From positions 101,807-165,806 of the forward strand of contig NZ_JBDLLG010000009.1 in NCBI RefSeq assembly GCF_039822625.1: a DNA stretch of 64,000 nucleotides, read 5' to 3'. This document shows, in pieces, positions 24,474 to 33,962 of the stretch. Under the pieces are notes generated by a model. That model saw nothing but the letters and a program-made list of their open reading frames with translations, made no database searches and was not told the DNA's origin. This DNA is from Marinimicrobium locisalis (lineage in GTDB: Bacteria > Pseudomonadota > Gammaproteobacteria > Pseudomonadales > Cellvibrionaceae). A program made the position numbers and the translations under genes. Positions within the stretch are counted from its first letter, which is position 1. The number at the start of each line of letters is the position of its first letter.

Positions 24474-26159
24474 ATGTTACAAAAACTCCTGATCGCGCTT
24501 TGCACAATCTTTGTGCTCACCGCTTGTGGCGGTGATGACGATGCCAGCCAAGAACCGATTGTTCTGAATCCCCCCGAGGATCTGAACAGCGGTGAAGAAG
24601 AAGGCGAAGAAGAAGGCGGAACCGAAGACGACGGCCCCTGGCTCAGTCAGCAGTTCGAGACCGACACCAGTGCAAGCTGGAGCTTTGCCTGTATCAGCGG
24701 CTGTAACACCACTGCCGAACTGACTCACAATGCCGATGAGCAGACCCTAAACGTTACCCCGACCTGGGGCGCGGCCGAGGACCAAATTGAAGTCTCTGCC
24801 ACGATCAACCCCGAAATTGCGGATCTGACCGCAGGAAACGCCCACCTGAAGCTGTATGTGCCGGCGAGCTATACCGACGCAGGTACCATCAATGCGCAAG
24901 TCTTCTTTGTCAATGCGGCGGACGCCAAGGGCTACCTGGGCTTCATGGCCGTTTCAGCGGGCTGGAACACCTTCAGTTTCACTGACATTCAACTGGGCAC
25001 CGAGGAAGGCTCTTTCGGTTACCAAACCGAAGCGTTTACCCTGGAAAACATCAAAGCCATTGGTGTACAGGTCGATCCCGCCGACGGTGTCTCCCTGGTT
25101 GATGTAAGCGGCACCCTTCAGCTTGATGATGTTATCGTTTCCGATACCGCCATTTCAGTTGATGAGAAGGCCTCCGAGCCCGTTGTTCTTGAGCCACTGG
25201 CGACCGGCGACGAAAGTTTCACCTTTGCCAGTGACGCCGAAGGCTGGACCAATGATAACAGTGACGGTTCAAGCGTCAGCCACGACGCCGACGCCAATGC
25301 GCTTGTGATCACTCCAGACTGGGCAAGCGACGATGAGGGTGGAAACCGACCCAAAGCCATGGGCGTCACCACTTCCGTAGTCAGTGAGGCGACTATCCGT
25401 ATGATCGTGACCGTTACCCAAGCGCAAGTGGATGGCGGCCTCGGTGTACAACCCTATATTCAGCAGAACTCAGGTAGCTACTCCCAAGAGTTCGGCGCCA
25501 CAGTGACCGACTTGGTTGCCGGAGACAACGCTATTACTTTTAGCGCGCCTGCATTGGCAGACGCCATGCGCGTTGGTGTGCAGCTGGTAGGCCCCATCAC
25601 CAGCGGTGAAAGCGATGTGGTTCTGATCAAGCAAGTGGAAATCGACCTGCCTGACAGCGGAACAGTAGAACCCACCGCTGAAATTGTTTTCCCCTTTACC
25701 GACGGTATCGAAGGCTGGAGCATCAACGGGGAAGCCGCTGGTACCCAAACCAGTGCGCACCTTGATCTTACTCACGATGCCACAAGCGGCGCTTTGGTAA
25801 TGACCCCCAAAGACTGGAGTGTGGACAACTGGCGCCTTCAGGCCGGTACTAGCTTCAGTGCCACGTCGGACCTTAGCGGAGCAACCATTAACGCGACGGT
25901 TAATATGCCGGCAAGTTACGTTACCGATGGCACCCTGAATTTCCAATTCGTCATTGCCCATGACGGTGGAGACGCCTACGTTGGTTATACCAACGTTGCA
26001 GGGCTAACCGCCGGTGAGAACGACGTCACCGTGGACCTTTCTGGCGAAACGCTGACAGGTGCCACCAGCATTGCCGTTCAGTTAGCAACTCCGCCGACTG
26101 ACACCACTATCCTTGACCCGATTTCGGTTCTGCACCTGGAAGTTGACTTGGTTAACTAA
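24474..26159 (+). CDS. Paralogous surface lipoprotein with glycan-binding-like modules
   Basis: The protein has 561 residues and a signal peptide almost identical to that of the preceding lipoprotein (VLTAC instead of VLSAC), also near-identical at DNA level. An acidic linker runs to about residue 57. Three beta-sandwich modules follow (about 58-220, 245-390, 400-561), with the repeated pattern FxFxDGxEGW...LxLTHDA...LVMTPxxW and a strand like DLSGATINATVNMPASYV. The third module resembles carbohydrate-binding modules attached to mannan- and cellulose-degrading enzymes. No catalytic residues are apparent. GAGGAATGAC precedes the ATG. Probably made together with its paralogue via the shared control element. 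Confidence 0.75.
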   Translation: MLQKLLIALCTIFVLTACGGDDDASQEPIVLNPPEDLNSGEEEGEEEGGTEDDGPWLSQQFETDTSASWSFACISGCNTTAELTHNADEQTLNVTPTWGAAEDQIEVSATINPEIADLTAGNAHLKLYVPASYTDAGTINAQVFFVNAADAKGYLGFMAVSAGWNTFSFTDIQLGTEEGSFGYQTEAFTLENIKAIGVQVDPADGVSLVDVSGTLQLDDVIVSDTAISVDEKASEPVVLEPLATGDESFTFASDAEGWTNDNSDGSSVSHDADANALVITPDWASDDEGGNRPKAMGVTTSVVSEATIRMIVTVTQAQVDGGLGVQPYIQQNSGSYSQEFGATVTDLVAGDNAITFSAPALADAMRVGVQLVGPITSGESDVVLIKQVEIDLPDSGTVEPTAEIVFPFTDGIEGWSINGEAAGTQTSAHLDLTHDATSGALVMTPKDWSVDNWRLQAGTSFSATSDLSGATINATVNMPASYVTDGTLNFQFVIAHDGGDAYVGYTNVAGLTAGENDVTVDLSGETLTGATSIAVQLATPPTDTTILDPISVLHLEVDLVN

Positions 26160-26183
26160 GACTTAGCCAGTTACTCAACCAAC

Positions 26184-26212
26184 AAAAAACCCGGCCTTGC
26201 GCCGGGTTTTTT
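26184..26212. terminator. Bidirectional terminator
   Basis: AAAAAACCCGGC / GCCGGGTTTTTT hairpin between the convergent lipoprotein and MMPL genes. A-tract and T-tract flank the stem, so it can work on both strands. Confidence 0.92.
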
Positions 26213-26251
26213 GTGTCTGCCTTTTAAAGCCTTGATACCGCCCTTCTCCCT

Positions 26252-28783
26252 TTAATCCCGCTCTTTCCCAAACGGCTTGGTCAACAACACCAGCTTGGGC
26301 AGCAGCGTGAGTGAGCCGAGTATCGCGGCGAGCATTGCCAAGGCAGTCAGTAGGCCGAAGTAGATGGAGGGAATAAACTCCGACAGGGCCAGTATGGAGA
26401 AGCCCACGATAATAATAATGGCGGTGTAGTACATCGCCCGGCCGATGGATGCATGGGAGGCGTGCATGGACTCCAGGTAGCGACCCCGGTCCGCAAACTC
26501 GTTTCGGAAGCGGTACAGGTAGTGGATGGCATGGTCCACCCCCACCCCGACGGTAATGGCGGCGATGGTGATCGTCATCATATCCAGAGGAATACCGGCC
26601 AGACCCATACCGCCGAGGACCACGCCAGCGGCGAGCATATTGGGCAAAATGGCAATAATCGCAATGGTAATTGAGCGGAACAGCACCAGGAACATCAGCA
26701 TAATTCCCACAAACACCGCCCCCAGCGTCACAATCTGGGAGCTGAACAGGCTGCGCAACATATTGTTGTACAGCACCAACATGCCGGTGAAGCGAAGGTT
26801 GTCCGCTTCAAAGTCCAACTCGTTAACGGCGTGCTCGCGAATCTTCTCCACCAGCTCCATCCGGTTCAGTTCGGGGCTGGTTTCCTGCACGCGAAGCGTA
26901 ATCCGGGTTTGCCGGTGCTCATCCGAGAGGTAGGGCTTAACCAACACTTCCCGAATGTTATCCGGCAAGGACTTGCGCATCACCCCCAGCTCGAAGTTGT
27001 TGAGTCGCCCCTCGTTAATGTCGGAGGCCACCTCGTAGGCAATGGCCAAGGAATTCACCTTCCCCACTTCCGGCAAGGATTCCAGATATTGGTGTAAAGA
27101 TTGGATCTTCTCCAGCCCGGCGCGGGTAAACCAAACGCTATCCGGTTTGGCCTCTTCCCCCTCTTCGGTGGCAAACGGGTCATCACTCTCGGGCGCTGCG
27201 AAGGGATCTTCCTCAACGGGCTCTGGCTCCGCGAAGGGGTCATCCTCGGGAGATTCACCGCTTTGGGCCTCGGGATCGGCGGTTACAATGATGTCCAGAC
27301 TAATCGTCCCGCCCAGTTTTTTGTCGATCAGCGACATGCCCTGATAAATTTCGGTTTCCTCATGAAAGTAGTCGATGAACTTGTTTTCCACCTTAAGCAG
27401 GCTGCTACCGTAGGCACTGACCAGAGCCGCCACCAACGCCACGGCGATGACGATGGCCCCATGCTTTTCCGCAAAGCGGGAGAATATCAGGGTAATGGCG
27501 CCGGACCCGTCACCCTTGTCTTTGGGCTCACCTTTGCGCCAGAGCATAAGCCCTGCCGGGATGACGACGAACGCTAGCACAAAGGCGACACACAAGCCGA
27601 TGGTCATCATCCAGCCGAAATCAATCACCGGGCGGATGTTGCTGACCACCAGGGAAACAAAGGCCACGATGGTGGTGAGCGCGGTGTAAAGACAGGGCCG
27701 GGACATAAAACGCACGGTGCTGAGCACCAACTCTTCCTTGGAGGCCTCGGGCCTTTGGGCGTGCAGTTCCCGGAACCGGACGATCAGGTGAATCGTCAGG
27801 GCCAGGGTCATAATCAGCAGCAAGGCCACGAAGTTGGACGATATCACCGTCATGCGCCAATCAATCCAACTGAGCCAGCCCAGCATCAGAACCACGGACA
27901 GCACACAGGTGGACAGCGGCAGCACCACAAACCGCCATTGACGGAAAATTAACGCCAGCATCGCGATAATGAAAACCACAATGGCACTGCCGAAAACCAC
28001 AAGATCGCTTTTGATAAAGGCGATCATATCCGCGGTAATCATGCTCACGCCGCCGAGAAAGAGCTCCGCTTCGTCCTCATATTTCGCCAGTATTTGGCGA
28101 ACCTCTTCCACTCGCTGATGATCCCGGGCCGTCGCCTTGGTACGGTAAGCGCGAAACTCCCGGCTTACCTCCTCAAGGGTTTGCGCCTCCTCGGCGCTTA
28201 ATTCACCCTCGGAGGCTTTTTCCCGCAGCGCGTCACGCTTGCGCGCGAGGTTTATGTAACGATTGTCCACTTCCAGGTTGAGTTGAAGTGCCGTGGTGTT
28301 ACCATCCGGGCTCAGCAGGGTGTCCCGGTAAATCGGGCTGGTGAGAAACTCCTCCTTGGCCGCCTGCCGGTCCACCCCCTCGGTCAGCAGCGTGCGGGTG
28401 GACTCCCGTTGCTCCGCGAGAGAGCGAAGCGGTGTGTACAGCAGAGGCACGTCGATAATGGAGTTGATATTTTCAACGCCATTTACTTGACTCAGATCCT
28501 GCCGGAGGGCTTTCAGGGTCTCAATGGACTCGTCGGAGAACATCGGGGCTTCCGGGGTATAGGTCACCACCAGGAAGTCACCGCTTTGGTAACGTTGATT
28601 AATTTTGCGGAAGAAATCGATGGAGCGATCATTCTCCAACGTCAGGGAGTCCGCGGAGGCGTCCAGCTTTAGGTTTGGCAGGCCAAGCGACGCCACCACC
28701 GCCAGTACCAACACCACCACCAGGGCAATCGCCGGGTGGCGCAGAACCGTTGCCCGATAAAGGGCATCAAGCGTTTTCAGCAT
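26252..28783 (-). CDS. RND/MMPL-family exporter
   Basis: An 843-residue inner-membrane protein of the MMPL branch of the RND superfamily (predicted exporters, COG1033-like). One N-terminal membrane helix (residues 18-38) precedes a periplasmic domain, a block of helices (about 240-430), a second periplasmic domain and a final helix block (about 650-835). The repeated 1+5 helix arrangement is typical, and the last block has GVGVDHAIHYLYRFRNE. A strongly acidic Pro/Glu/Asp insertion (about residues 505-545) interrupts the second periplasmic loop. Substrate unknown; related proteins move lipids or hydrophobic compounds using the proton gradient. Single gene, convergent with the lipoprotein genes. 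Confidence 0.88.
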   Translation of the reverse strand: MLKTLDALYRATVLRHPAIALVVVLVLAVVASLGLPNLKLDASADSLTLENDRSIDFFRKINQRYQSGDFLVVTYTPEAPMFSDESIETLKALRQDLSQVNGVENINSIIDVPLLYTPLRSLAEQRESTRTLLTEGVDRQAAKEEFLTSPIYRDTLLSPDGNTTALQLNLEVDNRYINLARKRDALREKASEGELSAEEAQTLEEVSREFRAYRTKATARDHQRVEEVRQILAKYEDEAELFLGGVSMITADMIAFIKSDLVVFGSAIVVFIIAMLALIFRQWRFVVLPLSTCVLSVVLMLGWLSWIDWRMTVISSNFVALLLIMTLALTIHLIVRFRELHAQRPEASKEELVLSTVRFMSRPCLYTALTTIVAFVSLVVSNIRPVIDFGWMMTIGLCVAFVLAFVVIPAGLMLWRKGEPKDKGDGSGAITLIFSRFAEKHGAIVIAVALVAALVSAYGSSLLKVENKFIDYFHEETEIYQGMSLIDKKLGGTISLDIIVTADPEAQSGESPEDDPFAEPEPVEEDPFAAPESDDPFATEEGEEAKPDSVWFTRAGLEKIQSLHQYLESLPEVGKVNSLAIAYEVASDINEGRLNNFELGVMRKSLPDNIREVLVKPYLSDEHRQTRITLRVQETSPELNRMELVEKIREHAVNELDFEADNLRFTGMLVLYNNMLRSLFSSQIVTLGAVFVGIMLMFLVLFRSITIAIIAILPNMLAAGVVLGGMGLAGIPLDMMTITIAAITVGVGVDHAIHYLYRFRNEFADRGRYLESMHASHASIGRAMYYTAIIIIVGFSILALSEFIPSIYFGLLTALAMLAAILGSLTLLPKLVLLTKPFGKERD

Positions 28784-28975
28784 AGTGTGACCTTAAAAAT
28801 CCGTATTAACTCAGGAGGGGCCTCAGTGTACCCGAAACCGGGCGGTTTGGCGGTAGGCTACTCCCCTCACAAAGTCGGCCATACTACCGCTTTCCGCCGG
28901 TGGTTATGGTAAAGTTTGGAAAACACCCGATATAATCGGGGAATCAGCCGGATTCGCCCGCGAATGGAAGAGGTT

Positions 28976-29815
28976 ATGCTCAAACTCCAGTTCAAGGATC
29001 AACGCCAACCCGCCTTCTGGGTCGTAGAGAAGCTGTACAGTATTGGCAGTGACGCCGATAACAACCTCGTTCTTTCCGATGAGGGCATTGCCCCACTGCA
29101 GGCCCGCCTCATCGCCACGGCGGAAAAGATTTTTCTTAAGGACAACAACAGTGAAAGCGGCTGCTTCGTCAACGGCCAGCGAATTACCCAGAAGGAAATT
29201 CTGCCCGGAGATGAGATTCAGCTCGGGCCGGTTCGTCTGGAAGTTCTGGACCCCGGTGAAGACACCCATCCCGGCGCTCAATCGACAGACCCCTGGCGAC
29301 TGGTGGCCAGCGGCAGTTGGCTCTCCGGCCAGAGCTACGTGATCCCCAACGAAGGCAGCGTAGTGCTGGGGCGCTCCAACCAGTGTGATGTCGTCATCCC
29401 CGGGACCCATCTCTCCCGCCGTCATGTGGAGCTGCGTGTTCAGGGAGGCAGCCTGCGGGTTAAAGACCTCGACTCGGTAAACGGCACCTACCTCAATGAC
29501 CGCCCGATCACCGACGCCCTGGCCCACGGGGGCGATCAACTGCGCCTGGATGTATATACCTTCAATGTCATCAGCCCCGTGGGGGACCGCCAGCGCACCC
29601 GGCTGCGCGCCACCAGCACCATCAACAGCGTGCCGGCACCCCGCGCGCCCCGCCCTCCTCCTACCGCGGAAAAACCCCGACGGTGGAAGTTGCGCCCCAC
29701 CTCCCCCGGCAACCGCCAGGAGCCGACCTATCGGGAGCAACGCCAGGAGCGATGGCTCTGGCTAGTAGTCGTGGCGGCGGCCGTACTGCTAGTGGTGGCT
29801 TTTTACTGGGTCTAA
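28976..29815 (+). CDS. Double FHA-domain membrane protein
   Basis: Two forkhead-associated domains are visible. The first (about 20-90) has a degenerate core; the second (about 125-195) has the canonical GRSNQCDVVIPGTHLSRRHVEL and VNGTYLN motifs that bind phosphothreonine. A Pro/Arg-rich stretch and a single C-terminal helix (WLVVVAAAVLLVVAFYW) anchor it in the membrane, leaving FHA domains in the cytosol. ATG 28976 is chosen because it puts MLKLQF at the start of the first FHA strand; a Met at 28964 and a TTG at 28916 are alternatives. A TATAAT at 28931 could be its -10 box. No kinase gene lies nearby. Confidence 0.85.
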   Translation: MLKLQFKDQRQPAFWVVEKLYSIGSDADNNLVLSDEGIAPLQARLIATAEKIFLKDNNSESGCFVNGQRITQKEILPGDEIQLGPVRLEVLDPGEDTHPGAQSTDPWRLVASGSWLSGQSYVIPNEGSVVLGRSNQCDVVIPGTHLSRRHVELRVQGGSLRVKDLDSVNGTYLNDRPITDALAHGGDQLRLDVYTFNVISPVGDRQRTRLRATSTINSVPAPRAPRPPPTAEKPRRWKLRPTSPGNRQEPTYREQRQERWLWLVVVAAAVLLVVAFYWV

Positions 29816-29963
29816 GCGAGGCTAACAGCCCGCCTTTTAGCTTCAAGGATCTCGGCCCTACGCCTCTATGCGCGCCTCTAAGCGCCTTATTGGGGCCGAC
29901 TCCGTTCTCCTGTGGTAAAATCCCGCCGATTTTTTCATCCACTGATTTTAGGAACCTCAACCT

Positions 29964-30497
29964 ATGAGCTTTGACAAGGTAGCTTCCGGCAAAAATGTGC
30001 CTGACGACGTAAATGTCATCATCGAAATCCCGATGAATGGCGAGCCCATCAAATACGAAGTCGACAAAGACAGTGGCGCCATTTTTGTGGACCGTCTGCT
30101 CGGCACCTCCATGCACTACCCCTGCAACTACGGCTACGTGCCCCACACACTGTGTGGTGATGGCGACCCGGTGGATGTGCTGGTGGTCTTCCCTCACGCC
30201 CTGCCCGCAGGCTCAGTGATTCGCTGCCGCCCCATTGGCGTGTTGAAGATGACCGATGAGTCCGGGGAAGATGCCAAAGTACTGGCCGTACCGATCGACA
30301 AGGTGACCCCGCTGTACAGTCAGGTCAAATCCGCCAATGACCTGCCGGAGCTGACGCTGGCTCAAATCACGCACTTCTTCGAGCATTACAAAGACTTGGA
30401 GAAGGGTAAGTGGGTCAAGGTCGACGGCTGGGAAGACGCCGAAGCGGCCCGACAGGAGATTCTCGAATCCGTCGAGCGGTACAAGAAGGAAGGCTAG
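29964..30497 (+). CDS. ppa: Inorganic pyrophosphatase
   Basis: Ppa hydrolyses pyrophosphate from biosynthetic reactions in the cytosol with Mg2+. The 177-residue sequence is a family I enzyme: EIPMNGEPIKYEVDKDSGAIFVDR, MHYPCNYGYVPHT, the GDGDPVDVLVV metal-binding signature, and the later GEDAKVLAVP and FFEHYKDLEKGKWVKVDGW motifs. Length and order match E. coli Ppa. A single gene after a 148-bp gap. Confidence 0.98.
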   Translation: MSFDKVASGKNVPDDVNVIIEIPMNGEPIKYEVDKDSGAIFVDRLLGTSMHYPCNYGYVPHTLCGDGDPVDVLVVFPHALPAGSVIRCRPIGVLKMTDESGEDAKVLAVPIDKVTPLYSQVKSANDLPELTLAQITHFFEHYKDLEKGKWVKVDGWEDAEAARQEILESVERYKKEG

Positions 30498-30541
30498 CCG
30501 CTCCAGGGCTGTATTTGACGCGTTGAGGCTATATTAACGCG

Positions 30542-31306
30542 TCAAGGCTTCGGCTCCTCCAGGCTCAGCCCGCTGATATCAGGCGCCACCGGCGCCTGAT
30601 TCTTTTTCAGTTCCCCAATTTCCGCGCCCGCCGGAGCCACATCGAATTCCGGGGCCGCCACGGGCGTCGGTTCCGGTGCTCGCTCTGAATCAGAGAGCAG
30701 GTCACTGCCCACCTCCGCCAGCCCCCAGTCCTCTGGATCGACCGAAGCCAGCGGCAGGCTGTCGCGCTCGCGCCCCTCCAGAAGGTCTGCTCCGGGCTCG
30801 GCGAGATCGAAATTCGGCGTGGCCGCCGGTGCTTGCGACTCTGAGCGCCGCTCGGTGCGATCGAGCAGCTCTCCCTCCGCCGGCCTCAAGCTAAGGGCAC
30901 TGGTATCCACCGACACCGGCGTCAAGGTCGCTCGCTCGGAAGGCTTGAGCAACAAGCCGCCCGCCGGGGCCAGGCTCAGCCCGCTCGTGGGCGCCGGGGC
31001 TCTTGTCGAGGCTCTTGTCGGGGAGTTTTCCGGGGCCTCTTCTTCCGGGGCCTTTGTGGGCGCCTTTCGGGCCTCACTGGGGGCCATTTCCACCTGTGCC
31101 CCCGCCTTATGCAATACTTGCTGATACTTCTTCGCGGTGGCGGCATCCAGCTGACGCTTCAGCGCCACCGGGCGCCCGGTAAACAGCTGCTCAATCTTCG
31201 CCTCATCCGCTTTGAAGAGCTGTTGTAGCCGCTGCTTGACGTCCGCCAAGGGCTGTCCCAGGACAATGTCGCCCCGAAAAATCAGGTCAAATCGCTCGTC
31301 GGCCAT
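30542..31306 (-). CDS. Hypothetical protein with N-terminal folded domain and Pro/Ala-rich repeats
   Basis: The 254-residue product starts with about 75 residues that look folded (ERFDLIFRGDIVLGQPLADVKQRLQQLFKADEAKIEQLFTG split by helices, then a second helix up to AGAQVEMAP). The rest is low-complexity: Ala/Pro/Glu-rich linker and several imperfect repeats of the type LSLxPAxGxLLxxxER (for example LSLAPAGGLLLKPSERA, LSLRPAEGELLDRTERR, FDLAEPGADLLEGRERD). The terminal repeat is DISGLSLEEP. No function recognised. ATG 31306 has AGGA upstream; a GTG at 31312 is the alternative. Confidence 0.65.
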   Translation of the reverse strand: MADERFDLIFRGDIVLGQPLADVKQRLQQLFKADEAKIEQLFTGRPVALKRQLDAATAKKYQQVLHKAGAQVEMAPSEARKAPTKAPEEEAPENSPTRASTRAPAPTSGLSLAPAGGLLLKPSERATLTPVSVDTSALSLRPAEGELLDRTERRSESQAPAATPNFDLAEPGADLLEGRERDSLPLASVDPEDWGLAEVGSDLLSDSERAPEPTPVAAPEFDVAPAGAEIGELKKNQAPVAPDISGLSLEEPKP

Positions 31307-31497
31307 ACCCACATTCCTGTCGCTTTCGATCTTGTGATCTTAGCCACCCCTATGCGAGCCCGCAATATCAATTCCCCGTACTAGTGCTAAAACAGTCTGT
31401 CAGTCGCTGGCAGAGTCCTGCTTTTAGATCAATACTTAAACACAGGGCGCAGCAGCGCCTGCTTAGTATTCGCAATGTTCGCAATGGAGGGGACGCC

Positions 31498-31761
31498 ATG
31501 ACCGCTTATTCCAACGCGCGACTGGTACAAGGCAGCCAACTGCACGATGCGGAAAACGTTCGCCGCAAAGTGGAACAGGACATCGCATTTCTGACCGACC
31601 GAATTGCATCGCTGGAAGCGCACCACCGGCCTAACCAGCCGGTCATTGACACCTACCGTTCAATGCTTGCGAGTCGACGCTCGGTGTTGAACTGGCTCAA
31701 CCATGGCCGAATGGACGAGGAGGATTCCAGCGGGCCGAAGCCCCGCTCTCAAACCGGGTGA
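31498..31761 (+). CDS. Small hypothetical protein
   Basis: An 87-residue soluble protein, start ATG 31498 with GGAGGGG seven bases upstream. The middle section (DAENVRRKVEQDIAFLTDRIASLEAHHRPNQ divided by one turn, then YRSMLASRRSVLNWLN) predicts two amphipathic helices, possibly a small coiled coil. I do not recognise a family. It is convergent with cysE, whose stop lies 8 bp away. Confidence 0.6.
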   Translation: MTAYSNARLVQGSQLHDAENVRRKVEQDIAFLTDRIASLEAHHRPNQPVIDTYRSMLASRRSVLNWLNHGRMDEEDSSGPKPRSQTG

Positions 31762-31769
31762 TGATCCGT

Positions 31770-32582
31770 TTAATTCGTGCCGTTGAACCCCTGGTCCATA
31801 TCCTGGGCCGGGACGTCGCCCTTAGGGTGCCCCACAGCCTTGGCCGGCACACCAGCCACGGTTGTATGAGCCGGAACCGACTCAAGCACCACACTGCCCG
31901 CGCCGATTTTGGCGCAATCGCCAACCTGAATATTACCCAGCAGCTTGGCCCCCGTACTGATCAGCACACCGCGCCCCACTTTGGGGTGACGGTCCCCGGT
32001 GCTGCGCCCCGCACCACCGAGTGTGACAGAGTGCAGCATGGACACATCGTCACCGACGACCGCCGTCTCGCCAATGACCACGCCGGTGGCGTGGTCGATC
32101 ATGATTCCGGACCCCATCCGTGCGCCCGGATGGATATCCACGCCGAAGGCCTCGGAAATCTGATTTTGCAGGTATAGCGCCAGCGCCCGGCGATCGCGCC
32201 GCCATAAGTGGTGAGCGAATCGGTACGCTTGCAGGGCGTGGAAGCCCTTAAAGAATAAAAAGGGCGTGGAAAACTTCTCGCAGGCCGGGTCGCGCTCACG
32301 GTGGGCATAGATGTCCGCCCGCATCGCCGCTTCAATGGCCGCATCCCGCGCCATGGCCACCTCGAACACCTCGCGGATCATCATGGCCGGCACGGCCTGA
32401 CTGTCCAGCTTGTTCGCCAAATGGAAACTGACCGCACTGGCGAAGCTGTCATGGTTGAGGATGGTCGCGTGATAAAAACTGGCCAATGCCGGCTCTTCAG
32501 CACTGGCGGCCTGGGCCTCTGTGCGAATGGACGACCAAAGTTCATCGGCCAGGGAAGTAGAAGCCAAACTAGCGTCTCCCAA
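31770..32582 (-). CDS. cysE: Serine O-acetyltransferase
   Basis: CysE makes O-acetylserine from serine and acetyl-CoA, the first step of cysteine synthesis. The 270-residue protein has the helical N-terminal domain (LWSSIRTEAQAASAEEPALASFYH) and the C-terminal left-handed beta-helix of hexapeptide repeats: GVDIHPGARMGSGIMIDHATGVVIGETAVVGD broken into I-x-x-G-x-x units, ISTGAKLLGNIQVGDCAKIGAGSVV, and the AHTTVAGVPAK end. The active-site His of the DHATG stretch is conserved. It probably belongs to one minus-strand block with the MFS carrier and M15 peptidase genes. Confidence 0.96.
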   Translation of the reverse strand: MGDASLASTSLADELWSSIRTEAQAASAEEPALASFYHATILNHDSFASAVSFHLANKLDSQAVPAMMIREVFEVAMARDAAIEAAMRADIYAHRERDPACEKFSTPFLFFKGFHALQAYRFAHHLWRRDRRALALYLQNQISEAFGVDIHPGARMGSGIMIDHATGVVIGETAVVGDDVSMLHSVTLGGAGRSTGDRHPKVGRGVLISTGAKLLGNIQVGDCAKIGAGSVVLESVPAHTTVAGVPAKAVGHPKGDVPAQDMDQGFNGTN

Positions 32583-32600
32583 TCTGATTCGTCGTTGCTG

Positions 32601-33962
32601 CTATTGTCTCACAGGCAGGAAGCGCTGGCGAAACCGCTGAAAAAATTCCGGCTGCCGCCAGAACACCCCCAGGCACAGAAGACCGTGCAGGGCCATGACC
32701 ACCAAAAACAGCTGCGGAATGCTCCATCCAAGTATCCCCAGCACACCCAGCCCCACCAGGGACGCCGCCACCATAAAGAGAGCGTTGATCACATTGCCCG
32801 CGCCGATCACCTGAGCCCGGTGGGCCGGACGGCTTCGGCTTTGGATCAATGCCGACAGCGGCACCACATACACCCCGCCGGCCACGCCGAGCATCAGCAC
32901 ATCCAGCATCACCCGCCAGGCACTGGGCCACCCCAGCATACTCCACAGCGAGTGCAATTGATCAACACCGGGGGCCGGGTGGGCCAGGGCAAACGCCTGC
33001 CCGGCCCAGGCCAGATCCAGCCCGAAAACCAATACCAGCAGGGCCCCCAAGGGCACCAGCGCCGGCTCCACGGCTCCGCGACTCAACCGGGCGCACAGTA
33101 GCGCGCCGAGACAAATACCCGCCAGGAACAAGATCAGCAGCAGGCTGACGACCGCGGAAGCGCCGGAGAGGACCGCTCGGGTAAAGTTGGGCAGTTGCGT
33201 CAGGTAAACCGAGCCCAAAAACCAGTACCAGGAAGAAGCGATAATACACCAGAACACCATGGCGTTTTCCCGGGCGCAGGCGATGCTGCGCAGGGTCTGG
33301 CGGTAGGGGTTGCGCTCCAGGCGCAGCTCCGGGTCCATGGGCGGGGCGGCGGGAATCTTCAAGCTGATCCGCCAACCCAGCCACGCAATCAGCAAGGCAC
33401 CGACGGCCACCCACCAGATGCCTCCCACCACGCTCAGCGCGACCGTGCCGGCAATCATCCCCAAAAAGATGGCCACGGAGGTTCCGGTATGTAATAAGCC
33501 GTTGCCGCCGGTCAACTCCTCCTTGGGCAAGTGTTGGGGCAAAATGGCGTACTTCAGCGGGCTGAAGCAGGCGGACTGGGTGCCGGTGAGAAACAGCACA
33601 AATACCAGCAGCGCCGCGCTGTGCAGCCAGAGCGCGACCGCGCCCAACGCCATGATGGCGATTTCCGCCACTTTGATACCGCGAATAAAGCGGGCCTTTT
33701 CGAATTTATCGGCATACTGGCTGGCCACCGGCGCGAACAACAAGAAGGGTACGATCAGCGTGGCAGCCACCAGGTTATTGATAACATCAATGCTCAGCCC
33801 CCAGCGCTCGATGCTTCCGTAAGTAAACAGCATCAACAGGGCGCTTTTGTAAAAATTGTCGTTGAACGCGCCGCCCAATTGGGTGAAGAACAAGGGCATA
33901 AACCGGGCCCGGCGCAGCAGCCCGAACTGGGAACTCGGTAGGGTGGCCGATTCAGGTTTCAT
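32601..33962 (-). CDS. MFS transporter, LplT/Aas-like
   Basis: A 453-residue inner-membrane protein with about 12 hydrophobic segments. The start FMPLFFTQLGGAFNDNFYKSALLML resembles the LplT lysophospholipid carrier and the carrier half of fused Aas-type acyltransferases, which flip lysophospholipids inward for re-acylation. ATG 33962 has GGAG eight bases upstream; an earlier frame start at 34010 adds a basic 16-residue stretch and overlaps the upstream gene. No acyltransferase domain is fused or encoded next to it, so the substrate is uncertain. It overlaps the M15 peptidase gene by 11 bp. Confidence 0.82.
   Translation of the reverse strand: MKPESATLPSSQFGLLRRARFMPLFFTQLGGAFNDNFYKSALLMLFTYGSIERWGLSIDVINNLVAATLIVPFLLFAPVASQYADKFEKARFIRGIKVAEIAIMALGAVALWLHSAALLVFVLFLTGTQSACFSPLKYAILPQHLPKEELTGGNGLLHTGTSVAIFLGMIAGTVALSVVGGIWWVAVGALLIAWLGWRISLKIPAAPPMDPELRLERNPYRQTLRSIACARENAMVFWCIIASSWYWFLGSVYLTQLPNFTRAVLSGASAVVSLLLILFLAGICLGALLCARLSRGAVEPALVPLGALLVLVFGLDLAWAGQAFALAHPAPGVDQLHSLWSMLGWPSAWRVMLDVLMLGVAGGVYVVPLSALIQSRSRPAHRAQVIGAGNVINALFMVAASLVGLGVLGILGWSIPQLFLVVMALHGLLCLGVFWRQPEFFQRFRQRFLPVRQ

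Noticed and set aside
25880..25900. SGAT in the second lipoprotein as an ApbE site
   Set aside because: The DLSGA(T/S) sequence recurs at the same strand in both lipoproteins and is a structural element of this beta-sandwich type.
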